NCBI RefSeq assembly: GCF_900182655.1
Contig: NZ_FXTC01000002.1
Coordinates: 558,001-622,000, forward strand
Length of the DNA: 64,000 nt
Source: Chryseobacterium rhizoplanae
GTDB taxonomy: Bacteria > Bacteroidota > Bacteroidia > Flavobacteriales > Weeksellaceae
Direction of reading: 5' to 3'
A program made the position numbers and the translations under genes. This document shows positions 45,711-55,335 of this stretch, piece after piece (position 1 is the first letter of the stretch; the number at the start of each line of letters is the position of its first letter). The notes under the pieces were generated by a model. It did not search any database, was not told the origin of the DNA, and saw only the letters and a list, made by a program, of their open reading frames with translations.

Positions 45711-45999
45711 ATTCGTACATTTGCAGTGTCCAATAGAAATTACATTCTATTATTCTCTAAAGCCTTTCTTATATTTGAAACATATTTAATAGAAGGTTTT
45801 TCTCTTTTCTTCTCGAGAATTGTATTAAATTTATACAAAACTAAAGCTCCCGTTCTAAGTAAACTGAAAGATGATTTCTGATGATGTACGGAAAGAATCT
45901 AATGATGAAATTGAATAATCTTTATAAGGAATGAATAGGGAAAATTTAGAAAAAGGTTTTATTTGAAACTAAGACCAGAACATTTAAAAGAAAATTAAA
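45711..45999. other. Spacer of about 290 bases before rnr
   Basis: A TACATTTG element at 45716-45723 fits a -7 box, so rnr may have a leader of nearly 270 bases. I see no ribosomal or RNA-gene fold and no open frame that I trust here. Confidence 0.35.
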
Positions 46000-48153
46000 A
46001 TGCCAAAAAAAAGAAAATATATAAGTCATAAAAATGATTTAAAAATGATGGAGATCGGAAGACTGATCCTCCGTTTTATGAATGCAAATTCATCCAAAAT
46101 TTATAATTATAAGCAGATCGCTGACGGAATAGATTACAAAAATCCAAGACAAAGAGAACTTGTCATCCAGGCGCTGCACAAACTTCAGGGATCTGAAAAG
46201 ATCAAGGAAGTGGAAAAAGGAAAATATATAGTGAATCTGAAAATCGCTGGAACACTTACCGGAACCATTGACTTCAACCAAAGTGGAAATGCTTATGTAA
46301 GCGTGGAAGGTTTGGAAGATGATGTCTTCGTACATGCCAAAAATGTGAAGGATGCTTTGCAGGGAGATAAGGTTCTTATTATAACTTATCATTATAAAGG
46401 AAAGAAGCTGGAAGGCTCTGTTTTGGAAGTTTTGGAACGTACCAGAACTGAATTTGTAGGAACCTTTCAGAAGGTTGCTCATAAGGAATTTGGGTTTGTG
46501 GTTTGCGATAAAAAATCAATCAACACAGATATCTTTATTCCGAAAGGAAAATTCAATACTGCTGAAGATGGAGACAAGGTTATTGTAAAAATGACAGAAT
46601 GGAGACCGGGAGATAAAAATCCTGAAGGAGAAATTATCCAGGTGCTGGGTGCTCCGGGAGAACACGAAACAGAGATCCACTCTATTCTTGCAGAATATGG
46701 CCTGCCTTACGAGTTTCCATCCGAAGTGGAAGCAGATGCAGATAAAATTGATAGAAGTATCACAGACGAAGAAGCTGCAAAACGTTGGGATATGCGTAAT
46801 ATCTGTACATTTACAATTGACCCAAAAGATGCGAAGGATTTTGATGATGCTTTATCCATAAGAAAGCTGGAAAACGGAAACTGGGAAATTGGTGTTCATA
46901 TTGCGGATGTATCTCATTATGTAGTTCCGGGAACTATTCTTGATGATGAAGCGTATAAGAGAGCAACTTCGGTATACCTTGTTGACAGAGTTGTGCCGAT
47001 GCTTCCTGAAGTTTTGAGTAATGATGTATGTTCCCTTCGTCCTAACGAAGATAAATACACTTTTTCTGCAGTTTTTGAACTGAATGACGAAGCGGAAATT
47101 CAGAAACAGTGGTTTGGAAGAACGGTTATTCATTCAGACAGAAGGTTTACCTATGAAGAAGCTCAGGAACGTATTGAAAGCGGACAGGGAGACCTGGCGG
47201 AAGAGATCAATACTCTTGATAAGTTAGCAAAAATTATGCGTCAGGAACGTATCAGAAAAGGAGCCATTACTTTCGACAGAAGTGAAGTAAGATTCAATCT
47301 TGATGAAAATAATGAACCTGTTGGAGTGTACTTTAAGATAAGTAAGGATTCAAACCACCTGATCGAAGAATTCATGCTTTTAGCCAATAAAAAAGTATCT
47401 GAATATGTATCTCTAAGCAGAAAAGGTGAGATAACAAACAATACATTTATTTACAGGGTTCACGATGATCCGGATCCTGCGAAACTGGAATCATTGAGAG
47501 ATTTCGTTGCTACTTTCGGATACAAAATGGATCTTGCCAATACCAAAAAGGTTGCTGCATCTTTGAACAAACTTTTACATGACGTAAAAGGAAAAGGTGA
47601 AGAAAATATGATCGAAACGCTTGCGATGAGAAGTATGAGCAAAGCGGTGTACTCTACTGAACCTATTGGTCACTATGGTTTAGGTTTTGAATATTACAGC
47701 CACTTTACCTCTCCTATCCGTCGTTATCCGGATTTGCTTGCGCACCGTCTTCTTCAGCATTATCTGGACGGAGGAAAATCTCCAAACAGAGGAGAACTTG
47801 AAGAAAAAGCAAAACACTGCAGTGCCATGGAAAGGCTGGCAGCTGATGCAGAAAGAGATTCTATCAAATTTATGCAGGTGAAATTTATGGAGAAACACCT
47901 GGGAGAGACTTTCAGAGGAGTTATTTCCGGGGTGGCAGAATTTGGTTTCTGGGTTGAAATTCCTGAAAATGGTGCGGAAGGACTGATCAAACTTAGGGAC
48001 CTTGTAGACGATTCATATATGTATGATGCAAAAACCCACGCCGTATACGGAATAAGACATGGAAACAAGTATCAGTTGGGAGATGAAGTTCAGATCAAGG
48101 TGGTAAAAGCTAATCTGATTCAGAAGCAGCTTGACTTCCAGATTGTAAAGTAA
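46000..48153 (+). CDS. rnr: Ribonuclease R
   Basis: A 717-residue 3'-5' exoribonuclease that degrades structured RNA. An N-terminal winged-helix-like region and two cold-shock OB domains (about 60-230, FGFVVCDKKSINTDIFIPKGKFN) precede the RNB catalytic core. The core holds TIDPKDAKDFDDALSI with the metal-binding aspartates, EFMLLANKKVSEYV, and YSHFTSPIRRYPDLLAHRLLQH. A C-terminal S1 domain follows (about 625-710). Order and length match RNase R rather than RNase II. The gene overlaps the next start codon by one base (TAATG). Confidence 0.95.
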   Translation: MPKKRKYISHKNDLKMMEIGRLILRFMNANSSKIYNYKQIADGIDYKNPRQRELVIQALHKLQGSEKIKEVEKGKYIVNLKIAGTLTGTIDFNQSGNAYVSVEGLEDDVFVHAKNVKDALQGDKVLIITYHYKGKKLEGSVLEVLERTRTEFVGTFQKVAHKEFGFVVCDKKSINTDIFIPKGKFNTAEDGDKVIVKMTEWRPGDKNPEGEIIQVLGAPGEHETEIHSILAEYGLPYEFPSEVEADADKIDRSITDEEAAKRWDMRNICTFTIDPKDAKDFDDALSIRKLENGNWEIGVHIADVSHYVVPGTILDDEAYKRATSVYLVDRVVPMLPEVLSNDVCSLRPNEDKYTFSAVFELNDEAEIQKQWFGRTVIHSDRRFTYEEAQERIESGQGDLAEEINTLDKLAKIMRQERIRKGAITFDRSEVRFNLDENNEPVGVYFKISKDSNHLIEEFMLLANKKVSEYVSLSRKGEITNNTFIYRVHDDPDPAKLESLRDFVATFGYKMDLANTKKVAASLNKLLHDVKGKGEENMIETLAMRSMSKAVYSTEPIGHYGLGFEYYSHFTSPIRRYPDLLAHRLLQHYLDGGKSPNRGELEEKAKHCSAMERLAADAERDSIKFMQVKFMEKHLGETFRGVISGVAEFGFWVEIPENGAEGLIKLRDLVDDSYMYDAKTHAVYGIRHGNKYQLGDEVQIKVVKANLIQKQLDFQIVK

Positions 48154-48665
48154 TGACGAAAATAGATAAATACATTGTATTTAGTATTTTAAACGCAATA
48201 TTATTGATAACAGTAATTTTTAATACTGTTATCAATTTTTATCTGTTTGTACTCGCTATGATTGTTCTTGGTGTATTTTGTAATATTTTAATTAAAAGAA
48301 ATATTATTAATGTCAACAAACAAGGGAAAAAATACTTTTTTGGAGTTACATTTCCTCAGATAATTAATGGATTTTTTTTGATAAACTATCTTACAGGAAT
48401 GAATCCTACCAGGGAAACATACTGTTTTAAAAATATGATTTCAGAGGTTGGAAGTGTACGCAGCCATGAGAAAGGAAAGACAACTTACATTTATTTAAGC
48501 GGAAATGCATATGAATATTCTTATATGACAAGAAGTTTTCTCATTGATTATAAAAGAATGTTGTTTAAAAATCAGATAACTTACACCTTTGAACGAGGAA
48601 TTTTTGGGCTTAAAATTAGAAAAGACTTTGAGTTTGCGTTTAATGAAAATTGCCTGGAAAAATAA
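48153..48665 (+). CDS. Unknown membrane protein coupled to rnr
   Basis: A 170-residue protein. Two adjacent transmembrane helices occupy about residues 8-46 (YIVFSILNAILLITVIFNTV, then FYLFVLAMIVLGVFCNILI), a weaker hydrophobic stretch lies near 68-80, and the last 90 residues are polar with several aromatic residues. No family is recognised. Its ATG overlaps the rnr stop codon, so it is translated from the same message. A terminator follows 30 bases later. Function cannot be inferred beyond membrane location. Confidence 0.7.
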   Translation: MTKIDKYIVFSILNAILLITVIFNTVINFYLFVLAMIVLGVFCNILIKRNIINVNKQGKKYFFGVTFPQIINGFFLINYLTGMNPTRETYCFKNMISEVGSVRSHEKGKTTYIYLSGNAYEYSYMTRSFLIDYKRMLFKNQITYTFERGIFGLKIRKDFEFAFNENCLEK

Positions 48666-48694
48666 ATGTGATGAATCATTAAAAAATATAATGC

Positions 48695-48735
48695 AAAAAG
48701 ATTGTTCCCATGAGGAACAATCTTTTGTTTTTTTA
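48695..48735 (+). terminator. Terminator of the rnr unit
   Basis: A stem AAAAGATTGTTCC / GGAACAATCTTTT with loop CATGA is followed by a run of T. Confidence 0.9.
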
Positions 48736-48942
48736 AGGAGGCAAAGAATTGTCCAAAATTATTTTGAGATCTGTTCGTATTTTGGGCTTTGTATTCTTAC
48801 TCCTCTCCTATTTCTTTAAAAATTGAACATTAAACTCTCCTTAAAATCCACTTGATAAATTACAACTTTATTGAATAATTAAATCATAAAGTATAACTTT
48901 GTATAAAACGAAATGAATTTTATTCATTTTAAAACACATTAA

Positions 48943-49629
48943 ATGCTAGAACTTGTACTATCGGCGATCATATTAGGATTCATGCTGAGCCTGGTTTTTA
49001 TAGGACCTATATTTTTCCTGTTAATTGAAACCAGCTTTTCCAGAGGCCCCAGACATGCCCTGTCATTGGATCTTGGAGTTATTACTGCAGATTTATTATG
49101 TATTGTAGCAGCATATTATGCCAGTACAGATATTGTAGCTTTAATTGATAAGCATCCCGGCTTCTACAGGATCACTTCCATTCTTATTTTTGTTTATGGA
49201 ATTGTGATGCTGGTTACCAAGACCAAGATGCATTTGCCCGGCGAAGAAAAGATCATTGGCCAAAATTATATTAAAACATTTTTCAATGGCTTTTTCTTTA
49301 ATCTTTTAAATGTAGGAGTTATCCTTTTCTGGCTGGTAACGGTAATTTCTGTGAGAAACCAATATCCGGACACCAGCAGTTTTATTTTATACATAGGGAT
49401 CGTACTGGGCACTTACCTTTCAATAGATCTTGCCAAAATATTTCTTGCCAAGCAATTTCACGATAAATTAACACAAAAACTGGCCAATCAAATCAGAAGA
49501 GTTGTTGGCTGTATTCTTATTATCTTCAGTTTCTTTATCTTCCTGCAGAGTTTCAAAAAATTCAATCAGTTTGAAAGACAGCTGGAGGAAGCCGAAAAGA
49601 AAGAAGTAAAATATCAAAAAAAAGAATGA
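48943..49629 (+). CDS. LysE/RhtB-family exporter
   Basis: A 228-residue transporter with six hydrophobic helices. The N-terminal signature LGFMLSLVFIGPIFFLLIETSFSRGPRHALSLDLGVITADLLCI is that of LysE/RhtB amino-acid exporters, with the conserved GP and G-x-x-x-x-D in the first two helices. The helix pair FFNGFFFNLLNVGVILFWLVTV is also typical. The C-terminus is an unusually charged tail (KFNQFERQLEEAEKKEVK). It overlaps the LD-carboxypeptidase gene by four bases (ATGA). The two could export and process peptide or muropeptide products together. Confidence 0.87.
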   Translation: MLELVLSAIILGFMLSLVFIGPIFFLLIETSFSRGPRHALSLDLGVITADLLCIVAAYYASTDIVALIDKHPGFYRITSILIFVYGIVMLVTKTKMHLPGEEKIIGQNYIKTFFNGFFFNLLNVGVILFWLVTVISVRNQYPDTSSFILYIGIVLGTYLSIDLAKIFLAKQFHDKLTQKLANQIRRVVGCILIIFSFFIFLQSFKKFNQFERQLEEAEKKEVKYQKKE

Positions 49630-50555
49630 AAAAAATAATCTTTCCAAAGTCCCTTAAAAAAGGGGACAAAATAGCTGTTATTTCCCCTGCAGGAGCGGTA
49701 GATGCCTCTCAAATGGAAAAGGGAATAGAAATGATTAAAAGCAGAGGTTTTGAGCCCGTTCTCGGGGAACATCTCTACACAAGATTTTCAAACGGATATA
49801 ACTATGCCGGAACAGAACAGGAAAGAATAAAAGATATCAACTGGGCTTTAAATGATACAGAGATCAGAGCGGTATGGGCTTCCAGAGGTGGCTATGGATG
49901 CCAGCACCTGATTCAGCACCTGAAAATGAAAGGTTTTACAGAAAATCCGAAATGGTATATTGGATATTCTGACAATACTGTTATACAAAGCTATCTGTTG
50001 AAAAAAGGTTATGCATCCATTCATGGGCAGACCATTAAAACATCAAGTTTCGGTGTTACAGATGAAAGTTATGACCTGATCTTTGATATCCTCAAAGGTA
50101 AAACTCCAAAATACAGTCTTGAATCACATCAATTCAATAAAGAAGGGAATATTGAAGGAGAATTAATCGGAGGGAATTTAGCCCTTATTTATGCCCTTTT
50201 AGGAACCAGATATTCTTTTGACTTTAAAGACAAAATCCTGTTTATTGAAGATATCGGAGAAAACTTCTATGCACTGGACCGTATGATTATGAGTCTGGAG
50301 CTGGCAGGAGTTTTCAGTAAGATCAAAGGACTTATCATTGGCGGGATGACCAATATGGGAGACGAAAAGGAAAATAAAAGCTATGAAGAAAGCTTTGATG
50401 AATTTGCCTATAAACTGATCTCGGAACGAATTTCAAGATATAAATTTCCTGTAGTATTTGGTTTCCCGAATGGACATATTAAAGATAACCGTCCGCTTTT
50501 AATCGGGGCGCAGGTTAAAATGAAGGTTGGAACTAAAGTAAAGATCGAATTTTAA
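49626..50555 (+). CDS. LD-carboxypeptidase, S66 family
   Basis: A 309-residue serine peptidase that removes the terminal D-alanine from muropeptide tetrapeptides during wall recycling, or cleaves similar amides (MccF-like). The nucleophile is in WYIGYSDNTVIQSYLL. The acidic residue is in LFIEDIGENFYALDRM. The histidine is in FPVVFGFPNGHIKDNRPLLIGAQ. The N-terminal GDKIAVISPAG fits the family. There is no signal peptide, so it is cytoplasmic as expected. It overlaps the LysE exporter gene. Confidence 0.92.
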   Translation: MKKIIFPKSLKKGDKIAVISPAGAVDASQMEKGIEMIKSRGFEPVLGEHLYTRFSNGYNYAGTEQERIKDINWALNDTEIRAVWASRGGYGCQHLIQHLKMKGFTENPKWYIGYSDNTVIQSYLLKKGYASIHGQTIKTSSFGVTDESYDLIFDILKGKTPKYSLESHQFNKEGNIEGELIGGNLALIYALLGTRYSFDFKDKILFIEDIGENFYALDRMIMSLELAGVFSKIKGLIIGGMTNMGDEKENKSYEESFDEFAYKLISERISRYKFPVVFGFPNGHIKDNRPLLIGAQVKMKVGTKVKIEF

Positions 50556-50596
50556 AAAATACCACTCTCCTATCTCCAAACTCTTAAATACAAGAT

Positions 50597-50968
50597 ATGG
50601 CTGATCATAACGATTTTGGAAAAATAGCAGAAGATACAGCAGTTGATTATCTTCAAAAGAACGGCTACAAAATCCTTGTCAGAAACTTTCGTTTTCAGAA
50701 AGCAGAGATTGACATTATTGCTGAAAAAGATAATCTGGTTATTATCGTGGAAGTGAAAGCAAGGTCTACTGATGCCTTCATGCTCCCACAGGAAGCAGTC
50801 ACCAAAACAAAAATAAAATCAATTGTTTCTGCAGCCAATCATTATCTCGAGGAATTTAATAAAGATAGTGAAGCCAGATTTGATATTATCTCCGTTCTTC
50901 CTGATGAAAACAGAAATTTAAAAATTGACCACATAGCCGATGCTTTTCAGGCATTGGATGCTAATTAA
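50597..50968 (+). CDS. YraN family (UPF0102) endonuclease-like protein
   Basis: A 123-residue protein with the restriction-endonuclease-like fold of UPF0102. The active-site pattern is E-x-D-I-I-A-x(10-13)-E-V-K: AEIDIIAEKDNLVIIVEVKARS. The N-terminal GKIAEDTAVDYLQKNGYKILVRNFRF is typical. The family may be Holliday-junction-like nucleases, but its cellular role is not settled. It lies 41 bases after the carboxypeptidase gene. Confidence 0.9.
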   Translation: MADHNDFGKIAEDTAVDYLQKNGYKILVRNFRFQKAEIDIIAEKDNLVIIVEVKARSTDAFMLPQEAVTKTKIKSIVSAANHYLEEFNKDSEARFDIISVLPDENRNLKIDHIADAFQALDAN

Positions 50969-51048
50969 TAAATCAATAAAAATGTATGAAGGAATAGCAT
51001 CATACTCTTGAGAAGATATTCCGTTCATACAAGTTAATAAACAATTTT

Positions 51049-51798
51049 ATGAAGACAGTATTAATCACCGGAGCAACTTCCGGAATAGGTAAAGCTACTG
51101 CAGAGCTTCTTGCAAAACAAGGGAACAGAATTATTATCTGCGGAAGAAGAAGTGAGGTATTGGAAACTGTAAAAACAGAGCTTTCCCAATATACCGAAAT
51201 ATTTAGTTTGTTGTTTGATGTAAGGAATCTTGAAGAGGTAGAAGCCGCTATAAATTCACTTCCTGAAAACTGGAAAGAGATTGATGTTCTGATTAATAAT
51301 GCAGGAAATGCTCATGGGCTGGATCCTCTTTCTGCTGGTAAGACAGACGACTGGGATTCTATGATTGACGGAAATGTGAAGGGACTGCTTTACGTTTCTA
51401 AAATGATCATCCCGATTATGAAAACTAAAAATTTAGGTCATATAATAAACATCAGTTCTGTAGCAGCAAGACAAACTTATGCCAATGGAGTAGTGTACTG
51501 TGCAACGAAGAAAGCAGTAGATGTTATTTCAGAAGGAATGAGACTGGAGCTTACCGAATTCGGAATCAAAGTAACCAATATTCAGCCGGGAGCTGTAGAA
51601 ACAGATTTCTCTTTGGTAAGGTTCAAAGGTGACAGTGAGAAAGCTTCAACGGTATATGCAGGCTATGAAGCCCTGAAAGCAGAAGATATTGCCGATGCCA
51701 TTGCTTACTGTGTGAATGCTCCGAAACACGTAACTGTCTCAGATATGACCATCTACCCAAGTGCTCAGGCAGAACCGAGAACGATTTATAGAAAATAG
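51049..51798 (+). CDS. Short-chain dehydrogenase/reductase (YdfG-like)
   Basis: A 249-residue NAD(P)-dependent oxidoreductase. The cofactor motif TGATSGIGKATA is at residues 7-18, NNAG near 85, and the catalytic S-Y-K set is in INISSVAARQTYANGVVYCATKKAVDVISEGM. The C-terminal VTVSDMTIYPSAQ resembles the YdfG group, which oxidises L-allo-threonine or reduces 3-hydroxy acids. The substrate in this organism is not certain. It stands between yraN and tsaB, without obvious functional linkage. Confidence 0.9.
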   Translation: MKTVLITGATSGIGKATAELLAKQGNRIIICGRRSEVLETVKTELSQYTEIFSLLFDVRNLEEVEAAINSLPENWKEIDVLINNAGNAHGLDPLSAGKTDDWDSMIDGNVKGLLYVSKMIIPIMKTKNLGHIINISSVAARQTYANGVVYCATKKAVDVISEGMRLELTEFGIKVTNIQPGAVETDFSLVRFKGDSEKASTVYAGYEALKAEDIADAIAYCVNAPKHVTVSDMTIYPSAQAEPRTIYRK

Positions 51799-51864
51799 TT
51801 AAAATAATGGACTAAATTTGCAGCATATTAAAAGCAATTTTGCTGTTTAGCTTAAAACAAAAAA

Positions 51865-52539
51865 ATGAAAATTCTATATCTGGAAACATCATCAAAAAAC
51901 TGTTCAGTAGCGGTATCAGACAATGAAAAACTGCTGTGTGTGTGTGAAGAAGTTTCTGAAAACTATAAACAATCTGAAAGCCTTCATACCTATGTGGAAT
52001 GGGCATTGGAAGGAGCAGGGATTGCTCTTAAAGATATTGAAGCCGTTTCTTTGGGGAAAGGTCCCGGCTCTTACACAGGACTAAGGATTGGTGCAGCCTC
52101 TGCAAAAGGATTCTGCTATGGTCTTAAAGTTCCCCTGATTGCTGTAAATTCCCTTGAAAGTATGATAGAGCCTTTTTTAGGCGATAACTATGACTTTATA
52201 GTACCTTTGATTGATGCGAGGAGAATGGAGGTGTATACAGCCGTTTATGACGGTAATACGGGAAAAGAATTATCTGAGACCGAAGCCAAGATTTTGGATA
52301 AAACTTCTTTTGAAGAATTTAAAGATAAAAAAGTATTGTTTGTAGGAGACGGTGCAAAAAAGGCAAAAGAGATATTGAATCTTCCTGATGCTGTTTTTAA
52401 CGAGACTGTTTATCCTTCTGCAAAATATCTTATCACAAGGACATTGGAAAAAATAGAGAATAAAGAATTTGAAGATATGGCATATTTTGAGCCTTTCTAT
52501 CTTAAAGATTTCCATGGAGTAAAGAAAAAGGGCTCGTAA
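51865..52539 (+). CDS. tsaB: tRNA threonylcarbamoyladenosine biosynthesis protein TsaB
   Basis: A 224-residue ASKHA-fold protein that forms the TsaD-TsaB-TsaE complex for t6A37 modification. It begins ILYLETSSKNCSVAVSD and has the family segment AVSLGKGPGSYTGLRIGAASAKGFCYGLKVPLIAVNSLE and PLIDARRMEVYTAVYD. Metal-binding histidines of TsaD are absent, which separates it from the catalytic paralog. A strong hairpin follows. Confidence 0.94.
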   Translation: MKILYLETSSKNCSVAVSDNEKLLCVCEEVSENYKQSESLHTYVEWALEGAGIALKDIEAVSLGKGPGSYTGLRIGAASAKGFCYGLKVPLIAVNSLESMIEPFLGDNYDFIVPLIDARRMEVYTAVYDGNTGKELSETEAKILDKTSFEEFKDKKVLFVGDGAKKAKEILNLPDAVFNETVYPSAKYLITRTLEKIENKEFEDMAYFEPFYLKDFHGVKKKGS

Positions 52540-52581
52540 GATTTATTAAACAGAGTAATAGACAAGAATAAGCAACTGCAT

Positions 52582-52613
52582 AAAAAAAGCGAAGAGTACA
52601 TCTTCGCTTTTTT
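52582..52613. terminator. Bidirectional terminator between tsaB and porW/sprE
   Basis: A stem AAAAAGCGAAGA / TCTTCGCTTTTT with a four-base loop and flanking A/T tracts. Confidence 0.88.
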
Positions 52614-52616
52614 ATT

Positions 52617-55187
52617 TTATTGAGGTCTTGGCGGTGCCTTTGAAGCAGGTTTAGTTTCTGCTGGTTTCTTGTTTTTTTGCTGCTGCTGGGCAGGATTTCC
52701 CTGTTGTGGAGCAGGATCCATATTCAGGGTTTGTGTACTGATATTTTTCCCATTGTTCATTTGCGGAACGCCGGTGTTTTGGGCATTAGGCTGTACGGGT
52801 GCTCCTCCTGGTTGTTGTGGAACAGCATTTCCTTTATTATCCGTTGCCTGGAAGCTGAGGTCGCTTTTCAGATACACCAGCATTTCTTTAGCCCTTATGC
52901 CTTCAGGAGTTTTAGAATAATTCAGGGCAATCTGTTCAAGCTGAAGAATCATTACTTCCTTTCCATTGGCTTTTCCTGCATTGAATGCATTGAGCAGGTA
53001 CAATTTAGGAACCAGCGCATCCTTAGGGAATTTTTGAAGAGTCTGATCGATCACTTCCTTACTTTCTGCAAATTTCTCAGATTCAAATAAGGCATATGCT
53101 TTTTTATATTCATTTTCTACTTCTTCCGTTGATTTTACGAAGGATTTGTTTTTAGGGTTTCTGGCAAATTCAGCATAAGAAGTGTAAGGATAATCCGTCA
53201 ATAGAATTTGTTTTGCTTTTTCAGATGCCTGTGGATTCTTCTCATAATTCATGGCAAAAATCTCATACAATGCCTGTAGCATTACCTTTTCTTCCGGTTT
53301 TACATCTACAAGGTCATACAATGTTTTTGTCGCCAGGGGAGTGTTGGTAAAATAGTTCTGATACATGATTCCCAGGCCTAATGAAGCGGTATCTCTGTCC
53401 TTTTTCAATTGGGATAATTTACCCTGATCTGTAGGAATCTGTTCAATATAGTAAGAAGGTTCAAAACGTCTTGGATTAGGTGCTGAAGTAACTCCTAACG
53501 CTTCATTCTTCATATCTTCAATAGAAGCCATTTTCTTTGAAAAACGCCAGTTATCAGCAAGAGCACGATCTCCCCAGACTTGTTTAAACGTAGAGGCTCC
53601 TTTGCTTACAGTTCCCGTATTTCCAAAGTAAAACCCTTTGGTTGTCACTCCGAAATCCTCAAAAGCATTGGAACTATTGGCAAAAATAGAATTAGCGCTG
53701 TAGTCTCCGGTATCAAATCCTTTGCTTCTTTCTGCACGTTTTCTTTCCAGCTCTTCTTTCTCTTCTTTAATTTTTAATTTTGCAATATATTTTGTGAAAT
53801 AGTCTGTTTTCTGACCTTCATCCATTTTTGCAAGAGAGAGAATACTATCATTCTTTTTGATCAGATAGTAGTTTTTGGAAATCTTTTTTATGTATTCAGA
53901 CTGGTCTTTTAATAAAATCTTTGATGGCTCATAAGTCATTACTGCAAGCGCAGAATCATAATAGCTTCCGGCTCCGATATAATCATTTTTCTCCAGATAG
54001 CTTTTTCCTATCTCATAATAAGCCAATCCACGGATCTGAGGGTCAGAAACCTTTTCAAACAACGATTTTCTGAAGAACTGCTGGGCTTCATCTTTTTTGC
54101 CTGCTTTATTGGCCATTAAACCTAAAGCATAATAAAATTCATTTTTTCTGGAACCGTAAGTCCCTTTTTTACTGATGCCTTCCAGATAGTTTTTGGCTCC
54201 TGCATAGTCCCCTTTACCATTAAAAGTTTTGGCAATGGCAATCTGGGATTTTACTTCAAATTCAAAATCATTGGCATATTTATAGGCTGCGGTATAGCTT
54301 TCTCTTGCTTTATCATTCTGGTTCAGATTTTCTAAAACCTGGCCTCTCAGATAAGCAATTCTACTCTTTAGTTTTCTGTTGCTGTTCAGTTCAAAAGCAT
54401 CATCAAGCTCTTTGGCTGCATCTTCCTTTTTACCAGCATCCAGTAGAGATTCAGAGTAATAAATGCTCAGCAGTTTTGCATAGCTCTTATTGATATCTTC
54501 TCCTTTCAGTTTAGCAAAAGTTTCATGAGCTCTGTGGTAATCTTTGATTTGATTATAAGCAAGCCCCTGATAAATTCTTGCCAGTGCAATCCTTTTATCA
54601 TCTTTCATGTGAGTAAACACATAATTCAGAGCATCCAGCGCTTCCAGGGATTTTCCTCTATAAATTCTCGCCTGGGCAAGAATCATGTAAGCATCAAAAA
54701 TCTGTTTGTTTTTCTCTTCACCGTTTCTGGTTACAGAATATTTATTAATCGCTTTTAAAGCTTTTGCTTCTGCAATTTCTAGGGTAGTAGCTCCTTTACC
54801 TTGTTCACCATCTGGTCTTGCAGGGGCATTTCCCTGAGGCCCACCAGGGATATTCGGTACTCCGGAATTTCCTCTTCCTGAAGGTTTGTTGGCTACTTCA
54901 GCCATTTTCATAGAGTTTTCAGCAAAAGCTTCTGACTGTCCGAGATCACTTCCCAAAGGCTGTTCTTCATAGGTAAGAATGGGAATATAAGGAGCATAAA
55001 AATTGTCTTTATGTCCTTTATCTCTGGTGGTAAACTCACTGTTTAATGCATCTTTCGCATTAAAAAGCGTGTTGTAATATGTGGAAAATCCTTTCAATAG
55101 TTTTGATCGCTGCTCCGGCTTTTTTGTTTTGGTAGCACAGGAAGCAACGAGACATATCACTAAAAGGAACAATATATTCTTTTTCAT
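52617..55187 (-). CDS. PorW/SprE-type TPR lipoprotein of the type IX secretion system
   Basis: An 856-residue lipoprotein (lipobox VASC, C17). The N-terminus after the signal, STYYNTLFNAKDALNSEF and KDNFYAPYIPILTYEE, matches PorW of Porphyromonas and SprE of Flavobacterium, which are needed for T9SS secretion and gliding. A long array of TPR-like repeats extends from about 150 to 760 (ALDALNYVFTHMKDDKRIALARIYQGLAYNQIKDYHRA and others). The C-terminal 90 residues are low-complexity, rich in Q, P, N and G. The protein probably links the outer-membrane translocon to the gliding/PorK-N machinery. Other T9SS genes are not in the window. Confidence 0.82.
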   Translation of the reverse strand: MKKNILFLLVICLVASCATKTKKPEQRSKLLKGFSTYYNTLFNAKDALNSEFTTRDKGHKDNFYAPYIPILTYEEQPLGSDLGQSEAFAENSMKMAEVANKPSGRGNSGVPNIPGGPQGNAPARPDGEQGKGATTLEIAEAKALKAINKYSVTRNGEEKNKQIFDAYMILAQARIYRGKSLEALDALNYVFTHMKDDKRIALARIYQGLAYNQIKDYHRAHETFAKLKGEDINKSYAKLLSIYYSESLLDAGKKEDAAKELDDAFELNSNRKLKSRIAYLRGQVLENLNQNDKARESYTAAYKYANDFEFEVKSQIAIAKTFNGKGDYAGAKNYLEGISKKGTYGSRKNEFYYALGLMANKAGKKDEAQQFFRKSLFEKVSDPQIRGLAYYEIGKSYLEKNDYIGAGSYYDSALAVMTYEPSKILLKDQSEYIKKISKNYYLIKKNDSILSLAKMDEGQKTDYFTKYIAKLKIKEEKEELERKRAERSKGFDTGDYSANSIFANSSNAFEDFGVTTKGFYFGNTGTVSKGASTFKQVWGDRALADNWRFSKKMASIEDMKNEALGVTSAPNPRRFEPSYYIEQIPTDQGKLSQLKKDRDTASLGLGIMYQNYFTNTPLATKTLYDLVDVKPEEKVMLQALYEIFAMNYEKNPQASEKAKQILLTDYPYTSYAEFARNPKNKSFVKSTEEVENEYKKAYALFESEKFAESKEVIDQTLQKFPKDALVPKLYLLNAFNAGKANGKEVMILQLEQIALNYSKTPEGIRAKEMLVYLKSDLSFQATDNKGNAVPQQPGGAPVQPNAQNTGVPQMNNGKNISTQTLNMDPAPQQGNPAQQQQKNKKPAETKPASKAPPRPQ

Positions 55188-55335
55188 TATTCAATATAAC
55201 TCGCTAATCTGCTTTTTATTATCAGCGGTTTGCTGATTTTGTAAAAATAATAAAATTTTATAATGAATAATATTTATATTTCTTTCGGAAACATTTTATT
55301 TCTTCTTTAATCGATATTGAGAACCTTAATAATTT

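Noticed and set aside
45603..45881. A 92-residue frame overlapping the end of rpiB and the following spacer
   Set aside because: It begins inside rpiB out of frame, runs through the rpiB terminator hairpin, and its product has no recognisable features.
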